A stretch of 64,000 nt of DNA from Cafeteria roenbergensis (lineage: Eukaryota; Sar; Bigyra; Bicosoecida; Cafeteriaceae): assembly GCA_008330645.1 (NCBI GenBank), contig VLTN01000005.1:682001-746000 (forward strand), in the 5' to 3' direction. A program made the position numbers and the translations under genes. Each line of letters begins with the position of its first letter. Position 1 is the stretch's first letter. This document shows positions 63,458 to 64,000 of the stretch, one piece after another. Below the pieces are notes generated by a model. It did not search any database. It saw only the letters and a program-made list of their open reading frames with translations, and had not been told where the DNA came from.

Positions 63458-64000
63458 TCAAGACCAAGGCGACCAGCCGCCAGCCGCTGCGAGCAGTGTC
63501 TCGGGCAGGGCAGGCACTGCAACCCGGCCTTGGGCAACCACGCTTCCAGGCCCACCACTGCCGCCGGCCCTGCCGTCCGCGCCCGCACGCGCCAGTCCGC
63601 CCACTGTGGCGACCCTTCGCTGGAGAACGGCCCTGCCCAGCGGACGGCCGCTGAATTTGTGCACGGCGTCGGGGTCGTGGCGACCTGCAGCCGACCCTTC
63701 CGCCACGGTGCCGCGCCCCCCCGCACGCTCGCCACCGCCGGCAGCGCCGCCGCCGCCTGAGATCAGGGGCAAGGCAGTGACGTCTGCTGCCGACGAAGCG
63801 GCGCTCTGCTGCGCTGAGGCGCCAGCCGCCAGGCCTCTGCCTCCAGCGGCGGAGGCGCCGGCCAGGCCAGCCCCCGTGGCACCCGGCTCGGGAACGCCGA
63901 GCCGCTCTGCAGAGCTGAGCACTGTGGCCGGTCGCATGCCAAGCCGCGGCTGACCGTTCCCGGAGGCGGTTGCAACCGCAGTTCGCTTGGACGCCGTCGA
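63458..64000 (-). CDS. C-terminal part of an unknown protein, start beyond the window
   Basis: The - strand frame is open from base 64000 to the stop at 63458 (180 residues) and may be the 3' end of a gene to the right. It is Ala/Gly-rich (SSAERLGVPEPGATGAGLAG, ISGGGGAAGGGERAGG) with a slightly more ordered end (HKFSGRPLGRAVLQRRVATV ... LPETLLAAAGGWSPWS). Third codon positions are richer in G/C than in the overlapping + strand frame, which is why I prefer it. No domain recognised; could be chance. Confidence 0.35.
   Translation of the reverse strand, partial: STASKRTAVATASGNGQPRLGMRPATVLSSAERLGVPEPGATGAGLAGASAAGGRGLAAGASAQQSAASSAADVTALPLISGGGGAAGGGERAGGRGTVAEGSAAGRHDPDAVHKFSGRPLGRAVLQRRVATVGGLARAGADGRAGGSGGPGSVVAQGRVAVPALPETLLAAAGGWSPWS

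Noticed and set aside
63204-63953. + strand frame after the small ankyrin gene, as a further exon
   Set aside because: The exon at 63006-63122 completes the ankyrin protein with a stop; the later frame is Pro/Ala-rich with no ankyrin pattern.
1-64000. Transposons, virus-derived elements, rRNA or tRNA genes
   Set aside because: I looked for reverse transcriptase, integrase, transposase or capsid-like translations, terminal repeats, and tRNA-type B-box sequences by eye and saw none. A covariance-model or repeat-library search was not possible here and could still find short or decayed copies.

Overview
This is a nuclear segment from a GC-rich, intron-bearing microbial eukaryote with densely packed genes (about 19 in 64 kb). 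Most genes are cut by GT-AG introns of 105-464 nt. Donors are mainly GTGAG and nearly all acceptors end in GCAG. A complete mevalonate-pathway enzyme (MVD) argues against a chlorophyte green alga, because that lineage has lost the pathway. A sperm-tail PG-rich repeat protein suggests a flagellated stage. The long low-complexity insertions and the very large IPT/TIG membrane protein recall pelagophyte or haptophyte algae, but the sequence alone does not settle the lineage. I saw no transposon, virus-like element, rRNA, tRNA or CRISPR array.

Layout. Left part: the 5' part of a mannonate dehydratase gene (-, running off the left edge), a small one-helix membrane protein (+), then a run of + strand genes: the ribosome-biogenesis GTPase EFL1, a glutamine amidotransferase of the TrpG/PabA type, an ankyrin protein and a mitochondrial S-adenosylmethionine carrier. 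Middle: four - strand genes. These are a 4,605-residue secreted/membrane protein (kelch, discoidin-like, FN3, sushi, cadherin and about 12 IPT/TIG repeats, then a polytopic membrane domain), a CHIP-like TPR/U-box ubiquitin ligase, an ER thioredoxin-fold protein, and a 4,350-residue BRWD/PHIP-type WD40-bromodomain protein. Right part: proteasome deubiquitinase RPN11 (+), an uncertain low-complexity ORF (+), MVD (-, eight exons), a glycosyltransferase-FkbM methyltransferase fusion (+), a STPGR flagellar protein (-), a secreted kelch/Asp-box propeller (+), an F-box protein with eight membrane helices (-), a small ankyrin protein built one repeat per exon (+), and the end of an unknown - strand gene.

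Themes. Ubiquitin/proteasome functions recur (CHIP-like, RPN11, F-box protein), although they are not clustered as an operon would be. MVD and the glycosyltransferase-FkbM fusion are divergently transcribed from a 190-bp spacer; since the glycosyltransferase half resembles sterol glucosyltransferases, a link to isoprenoid or sterol modification is a reasonable guess. Two short oligomers, GGCAGAGCC and GCGAAACCGC, recur on both strands, in exons in all three frames and (the first) in introns, but are scarce in the 13.6-kb exon of the giant adhesion protein, which is also visibly lower in GC. Intron models below were built by hand from reading-frame continuity, splice consensus and family similarity; none has been tested against transcripts.
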